64,000 bases of DNA from CAWGMT01 sp963823675 (GCA_963823675.1 CAWGMT010000012.1:124001-188000), one strand, 5' to 3'; shown: positions 28,828 through 39,836, numbered from the stretch's first letter. Translations and numbers: made by a program. Notes: generated from the letters alone by a model not told the origin.

Positions 28828-31126
28828 ATGCCCGAATTCCGACGCACCGCGTGGTCTCTCCTGGCGCTGGCGGCGATTGTCCCGGCGTCGCGCGGCGACG
28901 ATCCCCCGGCGCAGCAGGAACCCGCCCCGGCGGGCGATGCGTCGCGGGTCTACGGTGAGTGGCGGATCCGCGTCCGGCCCGACCAGGGGCCGGCATACGA
29001 CCGGCTGATCGAGCAGTCCGGGCTCCCCCTGTTCCGCGAGGCCGGCGGCCGGATGGTCGGCTGGTGGAAGACCATGATCGGCGATCTCTACGAGCAGGTG
29101 ACGATCTGGGAATACGACGACATGGCGGCCTTCGAGCGGGCCGGTCAGTTCCTGTCGAAGAACGCCGCTTTCGCCCGATTCGTCGCCGCGCGCGACCCGC
29201 TCCTGGCCGGCGAGGAGAGCCGGTTCTTGCGGCTGGTCACCGGCGCCGCGCGACCTCGCCTCGCCCGAGCCGGCCCCGTTCGTCGTTCACGAGATTCATC
29301 GCGTGCCGCTGGCGCGCCGGGAGGCCTACCTCGCGTTCATGACCGACGCAGGGCCTCGACGTGCTCAAGACCCACGGCTTCCGGCCCGTCGGTCCCTGGG
29401 TCGTCGACGTGGGCCGATGGTCCGAGGTCACGTATCTCTTCAGGTTCGAGAGCCTGGCCGAGCGCGAGCGGCTCATCGCCAGCCTCTCGGCCGCGACCGC
29501 GACGCGCGGACTTATGCCGGCAAGGTGGGCGAATTCGTGGACGAGATCACGACCCGCATCCTGATGCCGGCGCCGTTTGCTCCGGCTGCGCCCGCGGGCG
29601 AGACGGCTCCGAAGCGGAGCGTCCGCCCGGCCGCTGCCGCACCGCGAGCAGATCGTGCCGGGGATCCACGCAGCGGGCTTCTCGGACCGCTACCATTCCG
29701 CCAATTGCGGCTGGGTCGCAGCTGGGCGACGAAACTCTGCTTGATCGACTTGCCCCGCGGCATTCCCGTGCCTGACTTCTTGGCCATGGTCACCGCGTCC
29801 ACCGGCAAGCCCGCCCGGACGCTCGTGCTGACGCACGCCCAGGACACAGACGTGCCGATCCTCAAGTCGCTCATCGAGCAGGGAATTACGCGCGTCTTGA
29901 CCTCACCCGCAACCCGTGCTCGTCTCCTCGCTCTCAAGGGCGTGGTCGATCCCTCGACCCTGCGCGCCCTTGCCGAGCGCACCCGGATCGGCGAGCGCCG
30001 CCATGCCGGTTGACTTCCTGCCGCTCGATCATGTGGCGGCCCCGGACGGCGCGGCCGTCCACCTGCCGGGCCAGGCCGTGCTCTTCGCCGGTCCCCTGGT
30101 CGTAAATGGCCCGCGCGCGGCGCTTTCCGGCAGCGACACGGCGCTCTGGGTCGCAACCCTGCGCCGGCTGGAGGCGCTGGCCCCCGTGCACGTCGTGCCC
30201 GGGTTCGGCTCGTGGGGCGGGCCCGAGCTCCTCACTCGCCAGCGGCGGTTCCTTGACCGAGCTCCGCCGTCAGGTCGGCTACCACATTGCCCAGGGCCGG
30301 CCCCGTGCCGGCCTGGACGATCAGGTTCACCTCCCCGCCGACTGCCTCGTCTGGATGCCTTACGACAATCCAACGGCCGAGGACCTCGACCACGTTTACC
30401 GCGAGCTGACGGTCCCGGTCGCCCCGTTCCACGGCCGCGTACCGGCTGCGTCGGATCCTCGGCCGCATGCTCTCGTCTTGATCGGCGACCAGCCCCACGA
30501 GCCCGGGCATATCGAGGAGGGTTTGCAGCCGGTGTTCGACGCAACCGGCGTCGTCCCTCACTTCACCGTCGATGTGCGCGCCCTGTCGGCGGAGAACCTG
30601 GCCCGGTCCGGCTCCTGGTCATTCTCCGCGACGGCCTCCAGCGCCCGGACCGAGATCATCACACGGATTTCCGCTGGATGACACCCGAGCAGCAGCGTGC
30701 GGTGGCCCGTTTGTGGAGGAAGGAGGGGGGTTCCTCAACCTCCACAACGCCATGGGGCTGTATCCTCCGGATGGTCCCTACCTCGACCTGGTCGGGGGCC
30801 GGTACACCGGCCACGGACCACTGGAGCGTTTCCGCGTCGAGGTCGTCGACGCCAATCACCCGGTGACTCGCGGCGTCAGCGGTTTCTTCGCGGCCGATGA
30901 GCAGCATAGGCCGCCGTTCGATGAAGGGCGCGTTCACCTCCTCTTGCGGAACCGCTCCGATGACGGCAAAGTGGCCGCCGCCGGCTGGGCTCGCGAGCCG
31001 GGCCGCGGCCGGCTCTGCTACCTTGCCAGCGGCCACACCCGCGAGGCATTGCTGCACCCGATGTACCAAAAGCTCCTGCGCAATGCGGTCCGGTGGTGCC
31101 TCCGGCTCGAGGGCGAGAGCCGCTGA
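28828..31126 (+). CDS. Exported NIPSNAP-NIPSNAP / beta-lactamase-fold / ThuA fusion, frameshifted
   Basis: Segments in three frames join into one protein of about 765 residues. After a signal peptide (LLALAAIVPASRG) come two NIPSNAP-type ferredoxin-like repeats: YGEWRIRVRPDQGPAYDRL with EQVTIWEYDDMAAFERA, then VVHEIHRVPLARREAYLAF with SEVTYLFRFESLAERERL. A metallo-beta-lactamase-like part follows (FSDRYHSANCGWVAAG, ETLLIDLPRGIPVPDFL, LVLTHAQ, HVVPGFGSWGGPE). A C-terminal ThuA-like domain ends it (EEGGGFLNLHNAMGLYPPDG, then RVEVVDANHPVTRG, LLHPMYQKLLRNAVRWC). About nine shifts, mostly +1, are needed. It could be two adjacent genes, but no stop plus new ribosome site is seen between the parts. 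Function unknown. Confidence 0.6.
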
Positions 31127-31195
31127 TCGAGGCCGTACTGAGCGTTCTGGAAAGGCGGATCCCGGAGTGACTGCGATCGGCCTCGTCGGCGGACA

Positions 31196-32641
31196 TCAGA
31201 CGATTTCCCGGATCACTCTGCCCTCGACAAAGGTCAGGCGCTCGATCACGTCCGAGATGAGGGTAGGTTAGCCGGTGCTGATCCAGCCCGAGCTGGTACA
31301 GAATCGTCGCGTGCAGGTCGCGGAAGTGATAGGGCTTCTCGATCGCCCGGAGACCGATCGCGTCGGTTGCGCCAACCACCTGGCCTCCCCGGATGCCGCC
31401 GCCGGCCAACCACATCGTGAAGCCGACGTTGTGGTGGTCGCGCCCCTTGCCGGACTCAGCTTCCGGCGAGCGGCCGAACTCTCCTCCCCACAACACGACG
31501 GTGCTCTCGAGCAAGCCTCGGCGTTTCAGGTCTTTGAGCAGTCCGCCGACCGGTTTGTCGGTCTCGGCGGCCTTGCGCAGATGGTTCTCTTCGATGTCAG
31601 CGTGTGCGTCCCATTGCATGTTCCCCGGACCGCCGCCCGAGACGACGCAAACGAATCGCACGCCGTGCTCGACGAGCTTGCGCGCCAGGAGGCAACGCCG
31701 GCCGTAATCATTTGTTGGCTCGACACCTACCCCGTAAAGGTCCAGTGTTTCCTGCGGCTCGCGCGACAGATCGAGGATTTCGGGAGCTTCGGTCTGCATC
31801 TTGAATGCAAGGTCGTAGGCGTTGATCCGCGCAGAGAATTCCAGGTCGGCTGGGTCAAGCGTGGCGCCATTCAACTGGCGGATTAGGTGCAAGGTCCTGC
31901 GCCGCCGCTCGCGGGTGATTCCTGGTGGGAGCCCGAGGTTCACCACGGGTCGTTCGCCGGGCCGAAACATCGTCGGTTGGTACATTGCCGGCAGGAAGCC
32001 GTGTGCGTACATCGGCTGCCCCGCCTCGAGCGCCCCTTTCGGGATCGGGCATCACCACGTAGGCCGGCAGCGAATCACTCTCGGAGCCCAGGCCGTAAAG
32101 GAGCCAGGATCCCATGCTGGGAAACCCGGGCACGACCCGCCCGGTAAACAACTCGTACTGGGCGGCGGAATGAACGACCATATCGCCATGGCATGATCGG
32201 ATCACGGCGATATCGTCGATGCAGCTCGCGATCTGTGGAAAGAGGTCGGAAACCTCGATGCCGCTCTGACCGTGCTGCTGGAAAGTGCGGCGCGTGCCCA
32301 GGAGCTTGGCATTGCTCTGGATCTGTTGATATTTGACCTCGCCGAACTCCGTGGGACGCCGCTGCCCTTCGAGCTTGTTCAAGAGCGGCTTGGGATCGAA
32401 TGTCTCCAGGTGGCTGGGGCCGCCTGCCATGAACAGGAAGATGACCGAGCGCGCCTTCGCCGGAAAGTGGGCCGCCTTGGGACCGAGGTGCGCAGCCCGG
32501 TCCGGCGCGAAGCTGCTCGTCATGGAGCAGCGACGCCAGCGCCAGACCGCCGAAGCCGGCGAACGCGTCCTTGACAAACTCCCTGCGCGTGCGGGTCGGG
32601 CGGCTGTGCAGGATCGATCGAGCGAATGTTTCACCAGACAT
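31196..32641 (-). CDS. DUF1501 protein (sulfatase-like fold), three apparent frameshifts
   Basis: It opens with a twin-arginine export signal (TRTRREFVKDAFAGFGGLAL). Family blocks follow: SVIFLFMAGGPSHLETFDPKP, SNAKLLGTRRTFQQHGQSG, IRSCHGDMVVHSAAQ, MGSWLLYGLGSES, ARKLVEHGVRFVCVVSGGG, WDAHADIEENH, VVLWGGEFGRSPEAESGKGRDHH and LTYPHLG. Frame changes near 32520, 32050 and 31250, each like one inserted base, restore the normal ending VIERLTFVEGRVIREIV at TGA 31198-31196. The start is ATG 32641 (or 32653); either overlaps the upstream DUF1553 stop (32631), so the two are coupled. DUF1501 proteins accompany DUF1553 across planctomycetes; the reaction is unknown. Confidence 0.8.
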
Positions 32642-34964
32642 AGAGGAACTCATTGACGTTGAAGAGGGCGAGCGTGAAATCCTCCAGCGGCTGGTCGCGG
32701 AGGAATGCGAGTGAAGACGTCGCGTTCGAAGGTCGGTGGGTGCTCGGCCCAGGGCCAGCCGGAACGCGCGATCCACCGCTTCAGGCATGGCGGAGGGGGA
32801 CTCAGCGCGAAGCCGGCTCGCGAACGATCGAGCCAGGTCGTTGGAAAGCCGGCCGTTGAGCAGCTCGAGGGCCTGGGGCGCGTGGGTACTCGACTCACGC
32901 CGGGAGCAACTGGACTGCAAGGCCGGCGCGTCAAACGCCTCCATGAACGGCAGCCTCAGGTTCCGTTTGGCGAGCAAGTAGATGGTGCGCCGGTCGTGCT
33001 CGGCCTTCGCCGTGGTGACTTGCCACTGTGACGGCTTATACAGCAGCTTCACGAGCTCGGGATCGACCGGCACGATGACGCTCGGCCCACCGGCTTCGGA
33101 TTCAACCGCCGCGAGACGGCGAGCATGGCATCGCGGATTTCCTCGGCAGTCAGCCGGCGCCGGCTGAAGTGCCAGAGCAGGCGGTTTTCCGGGTCGCTGC
33201 GCCCGGCATCGGTCGCGACCGGCGACCGCCCCGACTGGCGATAGGCGTTGCTCAGCACGATCATGCGGTGGAGCGGCTTGAGCCGCCAGCCATTCCGCAC
33301 GAATGACGCCGCCAGCCAGTCGAGCAGTTCCGGGTGGCTGGGACGCTCTCCGTGAGTGCCAAAGTCGTTGACGGTCTTCACCAATCCCATGCCAAAGTGG
33401 TGCGCCCAGATTCGATTGACGATTACCCGCGGGGTGAGCGGATGCTCGCTCGAGGTGAGCCACCGAGCCAGTCGCGTGCGTGGGTCGCGGACATCGGCCG
33501 GCAGTTCAGGCTCGGCGTCCAGGACGAGGACGCTCGGCGGCCGGGGGGCGACGGGCTCTCCCTGGTTCTCCCAGATCCCTCGTTGGAGCACGCGGATCCT
33601 GGTCCGCCGGGAGATGTCGTTCTTGATTGCAGGGATCGTCGGCGGCGGTGGCGGCATGGCGTCGTTGAGCGCCTCGATTTCCTGCGCCAGGCGCTTCCTT
33701 TCCGGGTCTCCCGCCGCACGCAGCTTCTGCTTGAGCCGCGCGATCTCGGTTCTTGAGCCGGTGAGTCTTCGCCTCCCACGCCTTGAATTCTGCCTCCGGG
33801 GCGAGGTTGATGTTGTTCTCCTCCGTTGCCGCCACGTAAGCCTGGAGTCGGTAGTAGTCTTTCTGGGAGACCGGTTCGAGCTTGTGGTTGTGGCATCGAG
33901 CACAACCGATCGTCAGGCCGAGAAACGCCGAGCCGATGATGTCCGTCCGCTCCGTGAGCACCTCGTTGCGGCTCAGGGCGATTTCGGGATTCCCCGCGTT
34001 CCTCCGCACCGGGCCGAGCCGGTGAAAGATCGACGCGATCTGGCATTCGGGATCGTCCGGCCCGATCTCGTCACCCGCGATCTGCTCCGTCAGGAATCTG
34101 TCGAACGGCTTGTCACGGTTCAGGCTGTCGATCACGTAGTCACGAAACCGCCACGAGTCGGGTACTGATCGGTCGTACTCGTAGCCTTCGGTCTCGGCGT
34201 AGCGCACGACATCGAGCCAATGCTGGGCCCAGTGCTCGCCGTACCTTGGGCTCGAGAGGAGCCGATCGACCAGCCGCGTATCAGCGTCGACCGCGGAGTC
34301 GCGCTTCGTACGACTCAACTTCGTCGGGCGTCGGCGGCAACCCGGTCAGGTCGAACGTGACCCGGCGAATCCACTCGGTCCGGCTCGCGGAAGCCGCGAA
34401 CGGCCAACCCCGCTCCTGGAGCCGGGCCAGCACGAACGCGTCAACCGGGTTTCGCACGCGGGCGGGTTCCTTGGTCGGCGGGATCGGCGGTTGCCTTAGC
34501 GGCTGAAACGCCCAGTGCCGCCGCGCCAGGTCGAGCCCGCCTCGCGACTCCGACGACGGATCGACTGGCGGGCCAGGGGCGCCCATGGAGATCCAGACCT
34601 CGAAGTTCGCGATGACCGATGCGGGCAGCCTGGGCTTCTTGGGCGGCATCTCCAGACCATCCCTGTGCCGTATCGCCTGGAGAATCAGGCTCTCGCCAGC
34701 CTTGCCCGGCACGACCGCGGGGCCGGTGTCGCCGCCCTGGAGCATCGCGGCCCGCGAGTCGAGCCTGAGATTCCCACGCAACTGCTTCGCGCCGGCGGAG
34801 TGGCACCGATAGCACTCCGATACCAGCACCGGCTCGATCTGGTCGCGGTAGAACTTGGCCCCATCTCTGCGGGCAGGATCGGTATCTCCGACATTGGCGC
34901 CGGCGACGCAGACCGCGAAAAGCGCGATCCCCATTCCCATACCAGCGCGTTGCTTTTCCAGCAT
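32631..34964 (-). CDS. DUF1549/DUF1553 planctomycete cytochrome protein, frameshifted
   Basis: Start at ATG 34964 (GGAAGG upstream), with a signal peptide (GMGIALFAVCVAGAN) and a PSCyt1 haem motif CYRCHSAGAKQLRGNLRLDS. DUF1549 follows (VDAFVLARLQERGW, FDLTGLPPTPDEVESY, WLDVVRYAETEGYEYDRS, FLTEQIAGDEIG, GCARCHNHKLEPVSQKDYY), then DUF1553 (RLARWLTSSEHPLTPRVIVNRIW, HFGMGLVKTVNDFGTHGE, SRRRLTAEEIRDAMLAV). The C-terminus LFNVNEFLYVW is the standard family ending, at TGA 32633-32631. About six frame changes, mostly +1, are needed to join them into about 775 residues. It forms an operon with the overlapping DUF1501 gene. Exported; role unknown. Confidence 0.8.
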
Positions 34965-35016
34965 GGCGCCAGACCTTCCCGGAGTCAGAACGACGGCCGC
35001 GGGACCAACTGATTGT

Positions 35017-35452
35017 TCAAAACCCATTTAACATCACGGGAGCCGCCAGGTCCAGCGGCAGGCTTCGGCGTTCCGTTTGGTTCGTCCACCCATCCAGTTT
35101 CCACAGTGCGATCTCCCGAAGCTCCGGGTCCGGAAGGGCCTGGAGCCGCTGCTCAATCGCCTCGTTCCGGACAACAGCGTCCGCGGGGGTCGGCTCGGAG
35201 GCGTCCATCTGCTCCAGGGCCCAATCCGCCGAGTTTGGGTCGTCGCCCGGGGACATCAGTTCGCGGCTGACGTCGCGCTTGCCGCGTCGATGCCGGCTGG
35301 CCGCGTTGCGGGCCTTGCACCCAAATCTGCCGCGCCGCGTCGTCGCGCAAACTTGGGTCGCCGCAACGAAGCCGCTCGATGAGCCGTTTGACGGAAACGC
35401 TTGAGGCCAGCGCCCGCACCCCTTGTGTGAGAAGAGCCGTCCGGCGAGTCAT
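35017..35452 (-). pseudogene. Decayed Isosphaera-type ECF sigma factor
   Basis: Two separate frames carry the two ends of a planctomycete ECF sigma factor. The first encodes the N-terminal SVSVKRLIERLRCGDPSLRDD...ARQIW. The second encodes the region-4 approach EPTPADAVVRNEAIEQRLQ and LPDPELREIALWKLDGWTNQ, where the family continues EIAARLG... Instead the sequence departs after Asn-Gln into unrelated residues and stops, so the DNA-binding helix is missing. Most of region 2 (core and -10 binding) is also absent: only about 110 codons separate the parts instead of about 170. Unlike the frameshifted neighbours this is a real deletion. It lies just upstream of the DUF1553 gene, where in relatives an intact ECF gene often sits. 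Confidence 0.65.
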
Positions 35453-35502
35453 CCGATGCATCACCCTGTGGAACTATCAAGGAACGGTCCGCCAGTGAGA
35501 AG

Positions 35503-36105
35503 TCACGGAGGTAGAGTCTGAAGGGCTCCGATCGCATTTTCGACGTCCTTGGCCCGGTCGAACTCGCTGGGGTTCGGCCATGCATACAAGACGCCAGAAA
35601 CACAGTCCCAGGGTAAGACGACGAGTCGCAGGATCGCTTCAATGCAGCGCTCAGCCCGATCCTCATACAACGATTCGATTCCACCCTCAACGAGCGTGAG
35701 GCACGTCTTTTCATAATCCGGCAGACGGGCGAGCGCGTCGAGAACTTCACCCAGACGGCATTTTCTCATGCGACCATCATAAGCCTCGGGCCATCGGATC
35801 GTGTCGAAGGACTTCGGGGTCACGCTCAACGGTCCATTGCGGTCCTCCGAGATCAATGAGAGGGCGAGTCGCTGGGCCTCCTCCCAGAGGCCAGAGGCGT
35901 CTCCTGCTCCCGGACGCGAGGTGACCGAGAAAGCAACACCCGGTCCCGTGCCGGCAAGCCGACCGATCGTATGCTGGTCGTCCTCATCCAGCGAGTCGAA
36001 CGAAATGCCGGCTTCGTGTTCTTCGGCGAGGGAAGACATCCGGCGTTGGATGTCCGCGATTTGAGCCGGGTCAACGAACACTTTTCCGAACAGATAGACC
36101 GACAC
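35503..36105 (-). CDS. Hypothetical protein, possible immunity partner of the toxin-like gene
   Basis: A 200-residue acidic protein starting at GTG 36105, with AAGGAG seven bases upstream. No family is recognised. The N-terminal part MSVYLFGKVFVDPAQIAD begins with a beta strand. A middle block (FDTIRWPEAYDGRMRKCRLGEVLDAL) and a final helical block (RCIEAILRLVVLPWDCVSG) follow. No signal peptide or membrane segment, so cytoplasmic. It lies 122 bases after a gene resembling a polymorphic-toxin tip, on the same strand, which is the usual place of an immunity gene; its size and acidity fit, but the link is inferred. Confidence 0.55.
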   Translation of the reverse strand: MSVYLFGKVFVDPAQIADIQRRMSSLAEEHEAGISFDSLDEDDQHTIGRLAGTGPGVAFSVTSRPGAGDASGLWEEAQRLALSLISEDRNGPLSVTPKSFDTIRWPEAYDGRMRKCRLGEVLDALARLPDYEKTCLTLVEGGIESLYEDRAERCIEAILRLVVLPWDCVSGVLYAWPNPSEFDRAKDVENAIGALQTLPP

Positions 36106-36227
36106 GGTGCCACTCCTTTCGCAAGGGCTCGTGATGTGATTTTACACGAGGACCGATCGTCGCGATATCCGGTCTCTTCGATTTACAGGCTCTGGCCCAG
36201 GTCATCGGGCGGCCTCGATGTGCGTCG

Positions 36228-36686
36228 CTACTGGGGATGTACCGATCCCACGTTCAGGGGATGCTTGTCGCCGAAAGCCTTGGTTGCAGGGTCGTAGCGG
36301 TGTTCGTGCGGCACCGGATCGCCCCTCCGTCCGGCAAAATCGACTCGATTCAGCGGGTTGCCGTTTTCATCGAATTCGGTCGCGGAGTAAACCCGGCTCG
36401 GATCGCGCGCGTCTGCTTGCAATCGGGAATGCGGCCCCTGTGCATCGGGATGAGGCTCCGGGACGTTCGTGTCGGGATCCCTGGGTACATTGGTGCGATA
36501 AGCTTTCTGGCCGTCGGGGTAACGGCCGCTGTATCTTTCGCTGGCTCCGGCAGCCCCTTCGCTGCCAGACGGACCGCTATCTTCGGCGCGATTCACTCCG
36601 CCCCCAATGCGGCCCGGTTCGCCGCCAGGTACCTCGTGCGGTCCGACTCCCGCCATGATCCCCCCGGCCAACACGCCGCCGTTCAT
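36228..36686 (-). CDS. Toxin-tip-like protein (polymorphic toxin C-terminal type)
   Basis: A 152-residue protein whose first 85 residues are Gly/Pro/Ser-rich and disordered. The last 50 form the only ordered part: DPSRVYSATEFDENGNPLNR, VDFAGRRGDPVPHEHRYDP and FGDKHPLNV. The Phe-Asp-x-x-Gly-x-Pro strand pair followed by Asp-Phe and a His-x-His-x-Tyr motif resembles small C-terminal cassettes of RHS/CdiA-type polymorphic toxins, where the histidines are probably catalytic. Here the cassette is free-standing, with no RHS repeats or secretion domain. The ATG at 36686 has GAGG close upstream. The gene is 42 bases after a membrane-protein gene and before a possible immunity gene. Family assignment is tentative. 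Confidence 0.5.
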   Translation of the reverse strand: MNGGVLAGGIMAGVGPHEVPGGEPGRIGGGVNRAEDSGPSGSEGAAGASERYSGRYPDGQKAYRTNVPRDPDTNVPEPHPDAQGPHSRLQADARDPSRVYSATEFDENGNPLNRVDFAGRRGDPVPHEHRYDPATKAFGDKHPLNVGSVHPQ

Positions 36687-36728
36687 TACCTCAAACAATC
36701 ACTTCAAGCCGGGTGGTTCCATTGCTGG

Positions 36729-37445
36729 CTACGGGCCTGCCAGTCGAGCCTGCTGAACCAGTGCCCTCGTCCTCCCGCCCTGCACCGGCCCGGCGTCTGG
36801 GATGGCCGCGGACTCCGGCTTGGCCTGCACATCGGCGATGATCGAGATCTTCACCGCCACGGCCAGAGTGAGCAACGCCAGCGAGAGCAACGCCACGGCA
36901 AAGGGAGATTCGGGCGCTTTGAGCCACGCTGCGTAGTCCGCGTACCAGTTGGTCTGACACGCGTAACCGCCTATCCATGGGTTGTGGACGTTGAAGGACC
37001 ACGAGTTCGATCCGCCGCCGCTCCGGGTGTAGTACGTCATCGCGCCCAGCAGGAGAAGTTGAGCGATGACGAGCGGGAACCAGCGCCACTTCCACCGCCA
37101 CGATTGCCGGATTCCCGTTTTCACTGCGGTCGCGAATCGCTCGGGGGTCTGGATTACCCAGGGCAGGAGCGCGAGGGTCGCGACGTTCCAGAGCAACGTG
37201 ACCAGAAGCAGGCAGAAGGCGAAACCCGAGAAAGATCTCGTTGCAAGGATGGCGACGAGCGGTACAGAGACTGCCATGACCGCCAGCCACGCCGCCAGGA
37301 TCCAGAAAGCAGAGCCAAATTCCCGCTCGGTGACCGATCCGCTACGGATGAGGGCCAGCAAGAGCCCGATGCCCGCGCCGGCCAGGGCGGCCCGCTTCCA
37401 GTTCAGATCGGTTACATCGGGAGAGGGTCTAGCGCTTGCACTCAT
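36729..37445 (-). CDS. Integral membrane protein of unknown function
   Basis: A 238-residue protein starting at ATG 37445 (CAGGAG upstream). Five or so hydrophobic segments are visible: ALAGAGIGLLLALI, FWILAAWLAVMAVSVPLVAIL, FSGFAFCLLLVTLLWNVATLAL, WFPLVIAQLLLLGAM and FAVALLSLALLTLAVAVKI. A polar, Tyr/Trp/Asn-rich loop (SFNVHNPWIGGYACQTNWY) lies outside the last two. It follows the spermidine synthase-like gene by 35 bases and precedes the toxin-like gene by 42 bases, all on minus, so it may belong with either. No family recognised. Confidence 0.65.
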   Translation of the reverse strand: MSASARPSPDVTDLNWKRAALAGAGIGLLLALIRSGSVTEREFGSAFWILAAWLAVMAVSVPLVAILATRSFSGFAFCLLLVTLLWNVATLALLPWVIQTPERFATAVKTGIRQSWRWKWRWFPLVIAQLLLLGAMTYYTRSGGGSNSWSFNVHNPWIGGYACQTNWYADYAAWLKAPESPFAVALLSLALLTLAVAVKISIIADVQAKPESAAIPDAGPVQGGRTRALVQQARLAGP

Positions 37446-37480
37446 GGTGCACACTCCTGGGGAACGCAACACGCGTACCG

Positions 37481-39736
37481 TCACGGGGGCGCCGCCGCGG
37501 CCGGCATGGCCGCGCTTATCCGCGGCCGCAAGAGCGACGAGAGCACGTAGAATGCCACCGCGACCAGCATCAGATGGCTGAACCCCAGGACCAGCGACAG
37601 GTTCTCGCACAGGCCCCCCAGGATCACACCGGCGATATTCGAGCCGAAATCGACGTCCGGATGGCGGCTGTCGCCGAAGGACCTGGCGAAGATCACCCCC
37701 GCGAAGAAGATCGGCACGAAGACCACGGCGCACGATGCGACCACCTTCGCCGTCCCGGGCAGGTCCAGAAAATAGCTCATCGGCACGTACGCGTTGACCA
37801 GGAGTGCCGCGACCAAGAGCGCGTAGAACGGCCAGAGCCGCCCGGGCTTCATCGCCAGCACGTAGAGGTTGGCCAGGAGGATCATCACCAGGATCGCGAA
37901 GAACACGACTGAGTTAACGTACCAGGTCGAGCCGAAGAGCAAAGCCATGTGCACGACGCTTTTCGTCTCCAGGAGCATGAAACCGGCGCCGAGGAAGAAC
38001 ATCTGTCCGTTGGGCCGGAGTGTCCGCACCGGTGCGAACGCCAGGAGGAGCACCAGGGACAGCGCGGCGACGATCGCCATCCCCCGGAGGTTCAGGCGCG
38101 GGATCGTCGCCTCGCGCAGGTAGAGAAACGGCCAGTCGTCGGTGGCGATCCGCTCGATACCCGTCGTGTCAACGCGGCAGGGGGCGATCCTCTGCCAGCG
38201 CTCCGCGGGCTGGCCGGCCACCTGCGGCGGCTCCGGCCCGAAGCCGTTGACCTTTTCGTTGTCGATCGGCCGCTCGCTGAGCCAGAAGGACGACTTCTCC
38301 TGGAACTTCGCCCGGATTGCCTCCAGCGTCTTGCTGCCGGGCTTGCCGGCAATCAGGAACGTGACGCCCCCGCCCGTCGTCCCGGCCGCCCGGATCGCGT
38401 CGGTGTGCGGCAGGGAGATCACGACGGGCTTGGTTCCGAACACCGTCTCGACCGTCTTCACCAGCCGGCCGACGATCCAGCCCTGCCGGTAGTAGTTGTA
38501 CACGACGAACACGCCGTCGGGGTTGAGCTTCGAAGCGATGTCGCGAAACGCCTCCTCGGTGAAGAGGAAACTCTCCAGACGCAGGCTCGAATAGCCCGAG
38601 TGCAGCACCAGCGAATCGACCAGGGCGTACGCAGACCAGGTCGTACGTCTTGTCCGTCTTGCGCACGAAGCTGCGGCCGTCGTCGAGGTGGATCGAAACC
38701 CTGGGCGAATCGTACGGGCGGTCGGGGTGGTCGGCCCGGCCGATCTCGTTGAGAACCGGCTCGATCTCGACCGCGTCGACGTGCCCGACTCCACCGGCCA
38801 GGGCGGCCGCGACGTCGTTGCCCGAGCCCGCGCCGATGATCATCGCCTCGCCGAACGACGGCCGGCCCGCGTCGCGGTTGAGCAGGTGAGGCAGCATGTA
38901 AGCCCCGGCCGCCTCCTCGATCCTGGTCATCACCTGGTGGCCGATGTTGTTGGTTACCAGGGTCCCGTGCCGTGGGCTGTACTCGATCTTGTAGTACGGC
39001 GACCAGATCGTGACCAGCTTCATGCCGTCGCGGTATGCAATCAGGGCCAGCACCGTCAGACAGCACCGATCGCAGCGGTGACCTGGACCGCCGACCACCG
39101 CCTCAGGAACCGAAAGAGGAGCGCGGCCGACAGCCCGTACCACGCCACCGGCGGCATGCGGAACTCCGACATCAGGCCAAACCCGACGATCCCTGCGAGG
39201 CTCCCCAGCACGTTGGCCGTGTATGCCGACACGCGGTTGGGGATCGCGTTGATACGCCCGGCCCATCTCCTGCCCGAGCCCCACGAACGACAGGGCGACG
39301 AGCAGGAAGAACGCCCCCGCGATCGCCTCGATCGGCACCACGAACGTGCCCGGGTCGTACGCGCGGTACTCGGTGCCGAAGAACACCTGCTGCGGCGACC
39401 CCTGCCCGCCGACGTCGATCAGCACCTTGCCGAAGACCCGGTGCAGGAACGTCGTCAGCCGCGACAGCACGACCGCGGCTAGTGTCAAGGGCAGGGTCCA
39501 GACGAGATAGTCCCGCCCGGAGGCTGCGGCCAGGCAGCCCGACGGACATTCCCAGGAAGCAGCCCAGGAGCACCAGGTTCGTGAAGATACGTGAGGAACA
39601 CGACCGTGCTGCCGAACCAGCGGATCGATGACAGCTCGAGGAAGAGCAGCAAGAAGCTGATCACGAACAGGTCGAATCGGCGGTCCCGAGTCGGGGCGAG
39701 AGGATACGCGGCCGCCGCCATTGTCGTGCTGCTCAT
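37481..39736 (-). CDS. Membrane-fused spermidine synthase-like protein, frameshifted
   Basis: Starting at 39736, an N-terminal half of transmembrane helices (LFVISFLLLFLELSSIRWFG, LTLAAVVLSRLTTFLHRVFG, AGAFFLLVALSFVGLGQEMGR) leads into an aminopropyltransferase-like Rossmann domain. That domain has KIEYSPRH, MIIGAGSGNDVAAALAGGVGHVDAVEIEP (nucleotide site), SPRVSIHLDDGRSFVR, then LVDSLVLHSGYSSLRLESFLFTEEAF, followed by more helices to the C-terminus. About six frame changes, at least five of them +1, interrupt it. Such MFS/SpeE fusions are common in planctomycetes. The usual Asp-x-x-Asp-Asp gate of true spermidine synthase is not clear, so the substrate is uncertain. Restored length is about 750 residues. 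Confidence 0.75.
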
Positions 39737-39806
39737 TATGGGATGACCCAGCTATATGTGAGAATCATGCCATCAGGATCGGGACGCAAATCACGTTCCC
39801 GTAAAG

Positions 39807-39836
39807 TCGTCTTTCGCTCCGCGACAGGCGACACTT
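39807..39836. repeat. REP-like palindromic intergenic repeat, copy 2
   Basis: Reverse-oriented relative of the element at 11027-11075: CTTTCGCTCCGCGACAG (39811-39827, one stem mismatch) next to GGCGACACTT. It lies in the 39737-40111 gap between divergent genes. Confidence 0.45.
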
